Shown here: piece after piece, positions 27,538 through 35,975 of the stretch | How positions within the stretch are numbered: the first letter of the stretch is position 1 | Layout of the letters: each line of letters starts with the position of its first letter | Source of the DNA: Thiodiazotropha sp040507035 | Lineage (GTDB): Bacteria > Pseudomonadota > Gammaproteobacteria > Chromatiales > Chromatiaceae | Direction of reading: 5' to 3' | Assembly (NCBI GenBank): GCA_040507035.1 | Contig: JBEVVR010000015.1 | Location: 124,001 to 188,000, forward strand | DNA length: 64,000 bases | Notes under the pieces: model-generated | Database searches by the model: none | What the model was told of the DNA's origin: nothing | What the model saw: only the letters and a program-made list of their open reading frames with translations | Program-made: the position numbers and the translations under genes

Positions 27538-27576
27538 AAAAAAAATCCACCACCGCTCGACGGTGATGGATTTTTC
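27538..27576 (-). terminator. Hairpin with U-tract between dsrP and dsrN
   Basis: On the minus strand a stem AATCCATCACCG with CGGTGGTGGATT (one mismatch) encloses TCGAG and is followed by eight T. The element lies right after the dsrP stop (27599). It may reduce transcription into dsrNRS (attenuation) rather than stop it fully. Confidence 0.75.
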
Positions 27577-27598
27577 AGCGACGATTCAGCGGCGATGT

Positions 27599-28786
27599 TC
27601 AGTCTTCTAGGGTCTCTGGGAATACCTTGAAAACCCTTGCACCGATTGCCACCAAGGCCAATGATACGGCCATTCCGGCGATACCCAGTGCCGCTTCCGG
27701 AAAGGTGGGGACATAGCTTGCGATCTGCCCATCGAAAAAGCCGGTCTCGATGATCTCCTTGCCCGGGAACAGATTCATCGGATAGGCCTGTCCACCGATC
27801 ACAATCACATAGATCTGAAAGAAGCCACCGATGAGTACCGCTATCGATGCCACCGCGATGGCCCAGCGGGAGTTTTCAAAGGCAGGTGAATAGATCAGGA
27901 ACAGCGGAATGATACTGCCTATGAGTATCTGGCCGATCCAAAACATCAACGTGTAGATACCGCCATCAAGAAGGATAAAACGCTCGATACCGTGGTGCTG
28001 GGTAATATAGAGATTGGTCAGGTTGTAGGCCAGAACAAAGTAGAGCACCGCGCCCACGAATACACCGAGCAGGTTCTTCAGCTTGGTCAGGCGATAGTCG
28101 CCGATCTCCCTGTCACCCCACATGTAGGCGGCAATCAGCGTTATGATGAAGAAGGCCAGGCCGTAGCTGAAAGACATGATGACGAACATCGGCGCCATAA
28201 TTGCGGCATCGTAGGCCTCTCGGGCCACCAGGAAACCGAAGATTGAACCGGTACCCGTGGTCAGTGCGATACGCCAGAAGAACGCCGTGAAGCCCAGGGG
28301 GCGTTTGAATTTCGCCATGCTGCGGTCGATCATGGTCCAGAGGTAGACCGCGACAATGGCAATGAAACCGCTATAGAGAATCACGTTCCAAGCGAAGATC
28401 GACTTGAAATTGTACTCAGTCATAGCGACGATCAAGCGATCGGGCCTACCGAGATCGAGTACCAGCACAATCAGACCACCAACAAGAAGTCCGATTGCCA
28501 ACAGCGCGGAGTAGCGTCCCAGTGGTTTATAGAGCGGACCGCCGAAAACAGAACCGATGGAAGCCACATTCAAGGCACCGGAAGCGGCTACGATGAGAAA
28601 GATCGCGAACACATGGGGCAGACCCCAGACGATCTGGTTGGTCATCCCGGTCACCCAGTGACCATTATGTTCCATGTAGTAGGCAGCACCCAGACCCACG
28701 GCGATAATGGTGCCGAGCAGCGTCAACCCCATCCAGAAGCGCACGGGTGAGCCACAGTAGAGCTCGCGGTAGTACATCTTACTCAT
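27599..28786 (-). CDS. dsrP: DsrP, NrfD-like membrane subunit of the DsrMKJOP complex
   Basis: Integral membrane quinol-interacting subunit of DsrMKJOP. 395 residues with about ten hydrophobic helices, starting ELYCGSPVRFWMGLTLLGTIIAVGLG and containing VLDLGRPDRLIVAM, the NrfD/PsrC-family signature. Acts with the Fe-S protein DsrO to exchange electrons with quinone. Located between dsrO (23 bases) and dsrN. Confidence 0.96.
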   Translation of the reverse strand: MSKMYYRELYCGSPVRFWMGLTLLGTIIAVGLGAAYYMEHNGHWVTGMTNQIVWGLPHVFAIFLIVAASGALNVASIGSVFGGPLYKPLGRYSALLAIGLLVGGLIVLVLDLGRPDRLIVAMTEYNFKSIFAWNVILYSGFIAIVAVYLWTMIDRSMAKFKRPLGFTAFFWRIALTTGTGSIFGFLVAREAYDAAIMAPMFVIMSFSYGLAFFIITLIAAYMWGDREIGDYRLTKLKNLLGVFVGAVLYFVLAYNLTNLYITQHHGIERFILLDGGIYTLMFWIGQILIGSIIPLFLIYSPAFENSRWAIAVASIAVLIGGFFQIYVIVIGGQAYPMNLFPGKEIIETGFFDGQIASYVPTFPEAALGIAGMAVSLALVAIGARVFKVFPETLED

Positions 28787-28808
28787 ATGATTCCAAGCTC
28801 CCTACAGA

Positions 28809-29561
28809 TCACAGGTTGAGATAGCGCACGCCGGTGTTCAACTCGAGGTCGGCCCGGATCTGTACTGAGTTGTGAGACTTGAGAATCCGGCTGATCTCGC
28901 TATTCGGATCCTTCAAGTCGCCAAAAACGATTGCATTATGACCCTCCTTGGCGCAGGCCTCCTGACAGGCTGTCTGCATTTGCCCTGCATCGATTCTGTG
29001 CACGCAAAGGGTACAACCCTCAACACAACCCTTGCCCCGGGGTGCAGCCACCGATTGCTCTGAGAGCGCCTCGTGGACGAAGGAGCGTGCCTTATAGGGA
29101 CAGGCCATCATGCAGTAGCGGCAACCGATACAACGGTGACGATCGACCAGCACCACACCATCCACACGCTTGAATGATGCATTGGTGGGACAGACATCGA
29201 CACAGGGGGGGTGCTCACAATGCTGGCACATCATAACCAGCCGATCCACATGCCCGGTCTGTTTATCCTGCAGTTTTACCGGACGAATCCATACCGCGTC
29301 GGTCTCAGGCCTGCCAAGGTCGGTAAGGCCATGTTCACTGTTACAGGCATCGACACAGGCACTGCAGCCATCGGCACATTTGTCGGCATCGATGAGCATG
29401 CCCCAGCGGCGTTCACCGGAAGCACCGGAAGTTGATTCATCTGTGTCGCTTGCAGCGTGCAAAATCACACCGGGCGCCAGGGTCAAGGCCCCGGCAGCCG
29501 CGAGTGTTCCACCAATAAACTGGCGGCGTTCCACGCTCGGCTGGTCACTCTTGTTGCTCAT
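28809..29561 (-). CDS. dsrO: DsrO, periplasmic four-cluster Fe-S subunit
   Basis: Ferredoxin-type subunit of DsrMKJOP exported by Tat. 250 residues with twin-arginine signal ERRQFIGGTLAAAGALTLAPG. Four Cys groups for [4Fe-4S] clusters are visible: CADGCSACVDAC, CEHPPCVDVC, CIGCRYCMMAC, and CTLCVHRIDA-QTACQEAC. Transfers electrons between DsrJ and DsrP. Gap to dsrJ is 11 bases. Confidence 0.97.
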   Translation of the reverse strand: MSNKSDQPSVERRQFIGGTLAAAGALTLAPGVILHAASDTDESTSGASGERRWGMLIDADKCADGCSACVDACNSEHGLTDLGRPETDAVWIRPVKLQDKQTGHVDRLVMMCQHCEHPPCVDVCPTNASFKRVDGVVLVDRHRCIGCRYCMMACPYKARSFVHEALSEQSVAAPRGKGCVEGCTLCVHRIDAGQMQTACQEACAKEGHNAIVFGDLKDPNSEISRILKSHNSVQIRADLELNTGVRYLNL

Positions 29562-29572
29562 GATCAGTCTCT

Positions 29573-30034
29573 CTATCTGCCAGCTGGCTGTTGCATATCC
29601 AGAGCCCGGCTATGCGCGTCCAATTTGTAACCCAGGGATTTGCCAATGCCGTTCTCTTGCGGTGTCGTTCGATGACACTGAAAACAGGCGGGACTCACCG
29701 CAACATAGTTGTGGCATTCCTGGCAAAACTCGCCTTCAGCGGTAACCGATACGCCCTGCCCCTTGGCATCCCTGGAGGCATGACAATCGACACACTCGGA
29801 AAGGCTGTATTTCAACCCACGCACACCGTCTCTAACCGTATCGTCCCTACCATGCTGGAGGAAATCCATATGGTTACGGCGCATCACATCGGTGGGCGCC
29901 ACGCAGCTCTCCATGGAGGCCGCTTGTGAGTTTTTGGTTACATAACGACTCTCAGCAAAGAGCTGCATGGCAGGTAGCATCAGCGCTGCCAGCAGTATGA
30001 TGAGGAGTCTATTGCTGATCAGAGAACTACGCAT
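29573..30034 (-). CDS. dsrJ: DsrJ, triheme cytochrome c
   Basis: Periplasmic cytochrome of the DsrMKJOP complex. 153 residues with N-terminal hydrophobic signal/anchor (LLIILLAALMLPAMQLFAES). Three CxxCH motifs: CVDCH, CQECH, CFQCH. The Cys in MESCVAPTDVMRRNH corresponds to the unusual Cys that ligates one haem in DsrJ. Eight bases downstream of dsrL. Confidence 0.97.
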   Translation of the reverse strand: MRSSLISNRLLIILLAALMLPAMQLFAESRYVTKNSQAASMESCVAPTDVMRRNHMDFLQHGRDDTVRDGVRGLKYSLSECVDCHASRDAKGQGVSVTAEGEFCQECHNYVAVSPACFQCHRTTPQENGIGKSLGYKLDAHSRALDMQQPAGR

Positions 30035-30042
30035 CTCAGCTC

Positions 30043-31989
30043 CTATTCACCTAGCCCCATCTGGATATATCCGGTGGGACAAACATCGGTGCAGACATGG
30101 CAACCGATACACTTGTTGTAATCGGTGTCGACGTAGCGACCGGTGGTCGATTCGTTTTTCTTTACCCGGAACACAGCGTCTTGCGGGCAGAAGACGACAC
30201 AGTTGTCACATTCGAAACACATACCGCAGCTCATGCAGCGCTTGGCCTCTTCCTGCACCTGTTCCTGATTGAGACCGCTCATCCGCTCCTTGAAATGGTG
30301 CAGTACCTCATCGGCTGATGGCACATCTTCCGAGCGCAGCAGACGCGGCGTAAAATCGAAGTGCCCTAGAAACAGATCGCCGGCAGGAATAACCTCCTGA
30401 TATGAACGATCCTCGTAGTTGTGCACGGCAAACTTGGCCGTGTTGGTGCCACGCATGTCGCCTTCATTCTTATCGAAGGTTTCAGGTGACATATCAGTCT
30501 CTTTCAGCTTGTCGAGCAGATCGAAGTGGTGCACATCCACCTTGGGGCGCTTGGCAAGCTCCTTTTTTGCCAGATAAGCATCGATGCTCTCACAGGCGAT
30601 GGATGCCTGACCGATAGCCGTGGTCAATAGGTGGGGACGAATGATATCGCCGGCCACGAAGTGACCCTCCTTGCCGGGCACCTGATAAAACTTATCCGCG
30701 TCCACCAGGTTTTTATCGTTGGCCATCTCTTCGAGACCTTCCATATCGGCACTCTGACCGATGGCGGAGACGATGAGATCGGCTTCGAGTACACGCTCCG
30801 TACCCTCGGTGGGAATCGGGGTCATGCCGTCCATGGTGCAGTCACAGACCTTGAGGCCTGTGGCACGACCGTCGTCGCCAAGGATCACTTCCAGAGGCAT
30901 CACGCCGTCGAGGATCTCACAGCCCTCATGCAGGGCATCATGAATCTCGTGCTGAGCGGCAAACATCTTGTCCTTGGTGAACAGGGAGGTCAGGGTGGCG
31001 GCAGCAGGCTCGGCCCCTGTGGCGAGGGCATCGTCCTGGTTCAGGCTGGTATCGTGCACCACATCTTCGGGTTTACCCGCTGCGCTGTTGGCGCCCAGGC
31101 GTCTGGCCACAGAGATCACATCGATAGAGGTGTCACCACCACCGATACAGACCACCTTTTCGGCGGTAACCTTCATGCGACCTTCATTGAAGGCCTTGAG
31201 GAAGGCCACACCGGAGACACAGTTGGGAGTACCGACCCAGCCATCCACCGGCAGATCACGGCCGTTCTGACAACCGAGGGCCCAGAGAATCGCGTCGTGT
31301 TCCTTTTCGATATCGGCCACCGGCACATCGACACCGACCTTGACCCCGGTCCGGGTCTCCACACCCATGTCGAGAATACGCTGGATCTCCGCCTGCAGCT
31401 TGTCGCGGGGAATACGGTAGTTGGGAATGCCGTAGCGCATCATACCGCCAAGCTCAGGGTCTTTCTCGAAGACGGTCACGGCATGACCCATCTTGCGCAG
31501 TTGGAAGGCCGCTGCCATACCCGCGGGACCACCGCCGATGACTGCGACTTTCTTACCGCTGTCGGTACCGGGGGTAAACTTGAAACCCTTCTCGATGGCG
31601 GTATCACCGATATACTGTTCCACCGCGTTGATGCCGACAAAGTCTTCGACTTCGTTGCGGTTACAGCCGTCCTGACAGGGTGCCGGACAGACTCGGCCCA
31701 TCATCGAGGGAAAGGGGTTGGCCTCAACTGCACGCTCGAAAGCGTACTGTTCCCACTCCATACCCTCGGAAGGCTTCTCCTGCTCACGCACGATCGCCAA
31801 CCAACCACGAATATCGTGACCCGAGGGGCAGCCGCCCTGACAGGGAGGTGTGCGATTGATATAGGTTGGGCACTTGTAGGAGGTATCTTCAAGGAAGATT
31901 TTGTCACCCCAATCATCCCATTCTGTCTCGCCGTCCTCGAAACGGCGCCAAGTAATCTGTTTTTTCATCTCTTCGCTAGGAGTTGCCAT
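30043..31989 (-). CDS. dsrL: DsrL, NAD(P)H-linked iron-sulfur flavoprotein
   Basis: Soluble oxidoreductase related to glutamate-synthase small subunits that interacts with DsrAB and NAD(P). 648 residues. N-terminal Fe-S Cys groups CPAPCQDGC, FAD site GGGPAGMAAAFQL, NAD(P) site CIGGGDTSIDVI, and a C-terminal ferredoxin domain with CMSCGMCFECDNCVVFCP and CIGCHVCTDVCP. This length and the C-terminal ferredoxin domain fit the DsrL of sulfur oxidisers. It lies between dsrK and dsrJ. Confidence 0.97.
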   Translation of the reverse strand: MATPSEEMKKQITWRRFEDGETEWDDWGDKIFLEDTSYKCPTYINRTPPCQGGCPSGHDIRGWLAIVREQEKPSEGMEWEQYAFERAVEANPFPSMMGRVCPAPCQDGCNRNEVEDFVGINAVEQYIGDTAIEKGFKFTPGTDSGKKVAVIGGGPAGMAAAFQLRKMGHAVTVFEKDPELGGMMRYGIPNYRIPRDKLQAEIQRILDMGVETRTGVKVGVDVPVADIEKEHDAILWALGCQNGRDLPVDGWVGTPNCVSGVAFLKAFNEGRMKVTAEKVVCIGGGDTSIDVISVARRLGANSAAGKPEDVVHDTSLNQDDALATGAEPAAATLTSLFTKDKMFAAQHEIHDALHEGCEILDGVMPLEVILGDDGRATGLKVCDCTMDGMTPIPTEGTERVLEADLIVSAIGQSADMEGLEEMANDKNLVDADKFYQVPGKEGHFVAGDIIRPHLLTTAIGQASIACESIDAYLAKKELAKRPKVDVHHFDLLDKLKETDMSPETFDKNEGDMRGTNTAKFAVHNYEDRSYQEVIPAGDLFLGHFDFTPRLLRSEDVPSADEVLHHFKERMSGLNQEQVQEEAKRCMSCGMCFECDNCVVFCPQDAVFRVKKNESTTGRYVDTDYNKCIGCHVCTDVCPTGYIQMGLGE

Positions 31990-32067
31990 TTTCAGTCTCC
32001 TCTTGGAACTTGTCTTGGTCGTGCCCTACCTTTGGTAGGAATCGTAGTTTGCGCTAGTTATCGTCTT

Positions 32068-33609
32068 CTATTCGTCGTCATCGTCTTCGCCATAGCCGGG
32101 AGCTTCCTCCGGTGGCGTCTTCCTGTTCAACACAATCGCGTTGCTCACGAGTTGATGGACACTGACGATCTGGAACATATCCATCCCGTAGTAGGGGAAC
32201 ACCTTGGTGAACTGGCTCTTACAGATCGCACAGATCGCCGCCAGGTGGGTTACCCCCTTCTCCTCCATGACATTCTTGAAAGCGGTCATGCGCGGCTTGG
32301 CGCCCTTGACGCGAACCTCCATCAGGTCATCGGTCAGCAGACCGCCGCCGCCACCGCAGCAGAAGGTGCGCTCATGGATGGTGTCCCACTCCATGTCGTG
32401 GTAGTTGTTCACCACCGCCTTGATCACCTTACGCGGAATCTCGAACTGGCCACCGGGCTTGTCGCCCATGCGCGAGGCGCGGGCCACGTTGCAGGAGTCG
32501 TGGAAGGTGATCGACATATCGTCGTTCTCCGACTTGTCGAACTCCAGGGTGCCCTTCTCGATCTCGTTGAGGGTGAACTCGCAGATATGCTGCGGCACCG
32601 GATAGTCGGGATCGAGGAAATCGAAGGGACCGGCCAGGGTATTCAAAAAGCTGTAGGCGATACGCCAGGCGTGGCCGCACTCGCCAAACACGATGCGTTT
32701 GACGCCCAGCTCCAGGGCCGCCTCGCGGATACGCAGGGAGACCCGGCGCATGTTCTCGTAACTGCCGATGAACATGCCGAAGTTACCGGCCTCGGAGGCC
32801 TTGGTACTCAGGGTCCAGCTGACGCCGGCCTCGTGGAAGACCTTGCCGTAGCCGATCAGGCCGTCCACATGGGGCTCGGCAAAGAAGTCGGCGGATGGGG
32901 TTACCAGCAGGATATCGGCGCCTTTGACGTCGAGGGGATACTTGACTGCAACTTCGTCCTCATCCCAGACATCTTCCTCCAGACCTTCCAGGGTATCTTC
33001 GATAGCCGGACCGGGCAGACCGAGGTTGTTACCGATCTTGTGCACCTTGCCGATGATCTCGTTGCAGTACTTCTGACCGACACCGATGGAGTCGAGGATC
33101 TCCCTCGCCGCCATGGAGATCTCAGCGGTATCGATACCATAGGGACAGAAGACCGAACAGCGACGGCACTGGGAGCACTGATGGAAGTAGCTGTACCACT
33201 CGTCGATCACCTCGTCGGTCAGATCGACCGCGCCCACCAGCTTGGGAAAGTACTTACCGGCAAAGGTGAAGTAGCGACGGTAGACCTTGCGCAGCAGATC
33301 CTGACGGCCCACCGGCATATTCTTCGGGTCTTTGGTTCCGATGTAGTAGTGGCACTTGTCGGTACAGGAGCCGCACTTCACACAGGCGTCCATGAACACC
33401 TGCAGTCCACGATAACGACTCAGCAGGTCTCCCATCTTGTCGATGGCGACCTCTTTCCAGTTCTCGAGTTTCTCTCCCGGAAAGCCCAAGTCGGTATTGT
33501 GCTCAGGCTTGGCCACGAAGCAGGTGATATGCTCCATGGTGCCTTCAGACAGCTTGGGAACCTCGATGTACTCTGTCAGTTCCGGTGTTTCGAATTCAGC
33601 CTTAGCCAT
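32068..33609 (-). CDS. dsrK: DsrK, heterodisulfide-reductase-like Fe-S protein
   Basis: Cytoplasmic catalytic subunit of DsrMKJOP, related to HdrD. 513 residues. Two [4Fe-4S] motifs, CVKCGSCTDKC and CSQCRRCSVFC, plus C-terminal CCG-domain cysteines (FCCGGGGG, GECGHAWR, HDSCNVAR) that bind the noncubane cluster used for disulfide chemistry on DsrC. The C-terminal stretch is acidic (EDDDDE). Separated from dsrL by 78 bases with a small hairpin at 32025-32039. Confidence 0.97.
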   Translation of the reverse strand: MAKAEFETPELTEYIEVPKLSEGTMEHITCFVAKPEHNTDLGFPGEKLENWKEVAIDKMGDLLSRYRGLQVFMDACVKCGSCTDKCHYYIGTKDPKNMPVGRQDLLRKVYRRYFTFAGKYFPKLVGAVDLTDEVIDEWYSYFHQCSQCRRCSVFCPYGIDTAEISMAAREILDSIGVGQKYCNEIIGKVHKIGNNLGLPGPAIEDTLEGLEEDVWDEDEVAVKYPLDVKGADILLVTPSADFFAEPHVDGLIGYGKVFHEAGVSWTLSTKASEAGNFGMFIGSYENMRRVSLRIREAALELGVKRIVFGECGHAWRIAYSFLNTLAGPFDFLDPDYPVPQHICEFTLNEIEKGTLEFDKSENDDMSITFHDSCNVARASRMGDKPGGQFEIPRKVIKAVVNNYHDMEWDTIHERTFCCGGGGGLLTDDLMEVRVKGAKPRMTAFKNVMEEKGVTHLAAICAICKSQFTKVFPYYGMDMFQIVSVHQLVSNAIVLNRKTPPEEAPGYGEDDDDE

Positions 33610-33637
33610 TTGTAGCCCTCATCGGCCAAGCAGTAAA

Positions 33638-34360
33638 TTAAGAGTCTTCAAGTTTTCTCGCCCACTCCACCAGGTGCCGCTTTTCCCGCGGGTTGTCCAC
33701 CTGGTTACGGGTCGGGCTGAAAAAGACCCCTGGGATGTGCAGCAGTTTGCTGAACGGCAGCAACAGCATCAGCACGGCAACCAGGGTCAGATGGAGCAGC
33801 AGGATGGGATCCATCGGCAGCTCCCCGCCACTGAGTGTCCAGAAGCCGGTAAAAAACTGTTTCACGGCGACCACGTCGGTGTGCACGACGAAGGTCATCA
33901 TGGCGCCGCTGATGCCGATCATGATCAGCAGCAGCAGCCAGAGATAGTCTGAAGGGGCAGAGATGTAACGAACGCGATCGACGAAGATTCTTCGGATCAG
34001 CAGTCCAGCGAGACCAACCACCATGGCGAAGGCCGCATATTTACCAAAAGGTTGAATCAACTGAATTGGCAACCACACGGGATCGATAAAGTAGCGGACA
34101 TGTCGCGCAAGTACCAGGAACAGGCCCATGTGGAACATCCAGGAGAATATCCAGGTCCACTTGGTGCTCTTGAACAGGCTCTCAAAGAACACAACTTCGC
34201 GAAACATGCGTAACACGACACCGGTTTGATTCACCGGTGCAGGTGTCGTAGGAATCTTTAATGGAGCAGGCGTCTTGGCATACTGGACAATCTTTCTGGC
34301 CAGTCCAAGCACGAGCACTATGGTCGCCACGATAAACAGCAACGCGTAGACAGATGACAT
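33638..34360 (-). CDS. dsrM: DsrM, haem b membrane subunit
   Basis: Membrane anchor of DsrK, NarI-like di-haem b subunit. 240 residues from ATG 34360 with about five or six transmembrane helices (VYALLFIVATIVLVLGLA; WMFHMGLFLVLARHVRYF with His ligands). The reading frame is open to 34429 but family proteins start at MSSVYALLF. A strong hairpin (34395-34418) separates it from dsrC. Confidence 0.95.
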   Translation of the reverse strand: MSSVYALLFIVATIVLVLGLARKIVQYAKTPAPLKIPTTPAPVNQTGVVLRMFREVVFFESLFKSTKWTWIFSWMFHMGLFLVLARHVRYFIDPVWLPIQLIQPFGKYAAFAMVVGLAGLLIRRIFVDRVRYISAPSDYLWLLLLIMIGISGAMMTFVVHTDVVAVKQFFTGFWTLSGGELPMDPILLLHLTLVAVLMLLLPFSKLLHIPGVFFSPTRNQVDNPREKRHLVEWARKLEDS

Positions 34361-34394
34361 GATCCTGCTTTCCTCAAATAGTGAAAGGACGCGC

Positions 34395-34418
34395 GGTGGA
34401 TGGCCGGGGCCATCCACC
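34395..34418 (-). promoter_or_regulatory. Stable hairpin between dsrC and dsrM
   Basis: Perfect inverted repeat GGTGGATGGC - CGGG - GCCATCCACC (10-base stem, tetraloop). It starts 15 bases after the dsrC stop codon in transcription direction and lacks a U-tract. It looks like a 3' stabilising or processing element that could raise the dsrC transcript level relative to dsrM and dsrK. Confidence 0.7.
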
Positions 34419-34432
34419 ACATCTACCACTGT

Positions 34433-34765
34433 TTAGATACAACCGGTAGGCTTGGGCAGACCGGCAAAGCGGCAAGCCTGCTTACCCGGGCCGTAGGGGA
34501 ACAGGGCGTAGAGGTATTTGGAGTTACCCTTATCCTTACCCAGCTTCTTGCCTACAGCCTTGGTCAGAACGCGAACCGCGGGAGCGATCTGATACTCCTC
34601 GTAGTACTCACGCAGGAAGTTGATGATCTCCCAGTGCTCGTCGGTCAGAGGCAGATCATCTTCAGCAGCCATTGCCTCGGCAACAGCGGGTTCCCAATCT
34701 GCCAGATTGGTGAGGTAACCCTCTTCATCAGTTTCGAAGGTTTTGCCGTTAGCTTCGATAGCCAT
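34433..34765 (-). CDS. dsrC: DsrC, sulfur carrier protein of the Dsr pathway
   Basis: Central sulfur-carrying protein that presents sulfur to DsrAB and forms the heterodisulfide or trisulfide processed by DsrMK. 110 residues. Both conserved cysteines are present in the swinging arm: KQACRFAGLPKPTGCI (CysB in KQAC, CysA as the penultimate residue). The gene follows dsrH after 44 bases. A cysteine-free paralogue is encoded at 40556-40900. Confidence 0.98.
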   Translation of the reverse strand: MAIEANGKTFETDEEGYLTNLADWEPAVAEAMAAEDDLPLTDEHWEIINFLREYYEEYQIAPAVRVLTKAVGKKLGKDKGNSKYLYALFPYGPGKQACRFAGLPKPTGCI

Positions 34766-34809
34766 ATTTTCTCTCCCAGATAGAGTTGAAATTTATTCAG
34801 TTAAAACAA

Positions 34810-35115
34810 TCAGACCCAAGCCTGTACTTTGTCATTCTCGGCAGCGAGGCTAACAAACTTGGCGTAGTCCACTATTTCAATGCCATCAGCGACCTTGTCT
34901 TCGCTTACACCGCGAGCCTTGAGGTCGGGGCCCAGCACATAGAAACTCACGCCATCAGTGGCGGCTATCTTCTGTGTGCAGTCGGTGCCCTTGATCGCAC
35001 CATAAATGCCGTCTTCGTACATAAGGACAGCACTGCCCGCCTTGGCATAGGCCAAGCAGCTATCCATTGAAGACTTTTCAAAAGGTGATTTGTTGACTGT
35101 ATGTAGAGTACTCAT
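34810..35115 (-). CDS. dsrH: DsrH, sulfur-transfer subunit
   Basis: Third subunit of the DsrE2F2H2 hexamer that delivers sulfur to DsrC. 101 residues; the characteristic Cys in MDSCLAYAKAG and the KGTDCTQKI cysteine are present. DsrEFH homologues are TusBCD; here the genes are within the dsr operon between dsrF and dsrC. Cytoplasmic. Confidence 0.95.
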   Translation of the reverse strand: MSTLHTVNKSPFEKSSMDSCLAYAKAGSAVLMYEDGIYGAIKGTDCTQKIAATDGVSFYVLGPDLKARGVSEDKVADGIEIVDYAKFVSLAAENDKVQAWV

Positions 35116-35130
35116 TCGCTTGTCTCCGAC

Positions 35131-35541
35131 TTAGAAGCTGAACATGACATCTTGTTGTTCCATGATGTCCGCCATTTCAGCGCGACTGACCACACGGATA
35201 GAGTCCTTTTCCGCCCAGTCGTCATCTTCATCCTCGTAGGTGAGAGGCATCAGGTCTTCCAAGGTCAGACCCCGCTCCTCCAGTGACTCCTTTTCTACAT
35301 ACAGCTTGGTAACATCGTAATCACCAAGCGCCTGGTAGGTGGGTGAGAAGTTCTTCATATCCACCCCGGCAGTATCCTGCCCTTTGACCAGCTGATAGAC
35401 ACCGTCATCGAGGAAAGCCAGACTGACATCCTGATCGAAGGCAGCGCCGATCAATACAACCTCCAGTGACTCCCAGGCATAGATAGTGCCGTAGGGGGCC
35501 CGACGGTTGAGGTACATGAATTTTTTAATATCTTCAGACAT
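35131..35541 (-). CDS. dsrF: DsrF, sulfur-transfer subunit
   Basis: 136-residue partner of DsrE and DsrH (TusC-like). Family motifs KKFMYLNRRAPYGTIYAWESLEVVLIGAAF and SLAFLDDGVYQL are recognisable, no cysteine is present, as expected for DsrF. ATG at 35541 with an upstream extra Met-Thr; Shine-Dalgarno-like GGTTGACG is weak. Short gap (9 bases) to dsrE. Confidence 0.95.
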   Translation of the reverse strand: MSEDIKKFMYLNRRAPYGTIYAWESLEVVLIGAAFDQDVSLAFLDDGVYQLVKGQDTAGVDMKNFSPTYQALGDYDVTKLYVEKESLEERGLTLEDLMPLTYEDEDDDWAEKDSIRVVSRAEMADIMEQQDVMFSF

Positions 35542-35556
35542 CGTCAACCCCTATGC

Positions 35557-35949
35557 TCAATCACCGAATACCACAAGACGTTCCGACTGAATTCCCGCCT
35601 CAACCAATTGACCGAGACCGGAGATACGGAACCCTTCAGCGATGTTCTGCGCATCCTTGCCGTTGCGCTGCATCTCGCCCTCGTCGACGATACCCCGTCG
35701 TTGAGCGGCGGCAACACAGACGACCAGATCGAGATCGTGCTGTTTACCGAGTTCGGACCAACGCTTGACGATATTGCGATCGTCCTGCGGCGGCGTAGTC
35801 AGATTGGTGCCATTGTTGACACCATCGTGATAGAAGAAGACACGCATGATCTCGTGTCCGGCCTCCAGCGCCGCTTTGGCGAACTGATAGGCGGAGTCCG
35901 TGGCCTGATGCTGGTAGGGACCCTCATTGACCTGAATCGCGAATTTCAT
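35557..35949 (-). CDS. dsrE: DsrE, sulfur-transfer subunit with active-site Cys
   Basis: TusD-like subunit that accepts sulfane sulfur and passes it to DsrC. 130 residues, begins MKFAIQVNEGPYQHQ, with the conserved sulfur-binding Cys in VVCVAAAQRRG and the family FFYHDGV motif. Immediately downstream of dsrB. Cytoplasmic. Confidence 0.97.
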   Translation of the reverse strand: MKFAIQVNEGPYQHQATDSAYQFAKAALEAGHEIMRVFFYHDGVNNGTNLTTPPQDDRNIVKRWSELGKQHDLDLVVCVAAAQRRGIVDEGEMQRNGKDAQNIAEGFRISGLGQLVEAGIQSERLVVFGD

Positions 35950-35975
35950 CAGTAGACCTTCCTGTTATTACCGAA

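Noticed and set aside
30631..33615. Open frame of 994 codons on the plus strand
   Set aside because: It lies antisense to dsrL and dsrK, which have complete Fe-S and nucleotide motifs. Its sequence is His/Gly/Leu-rich shadow translation.
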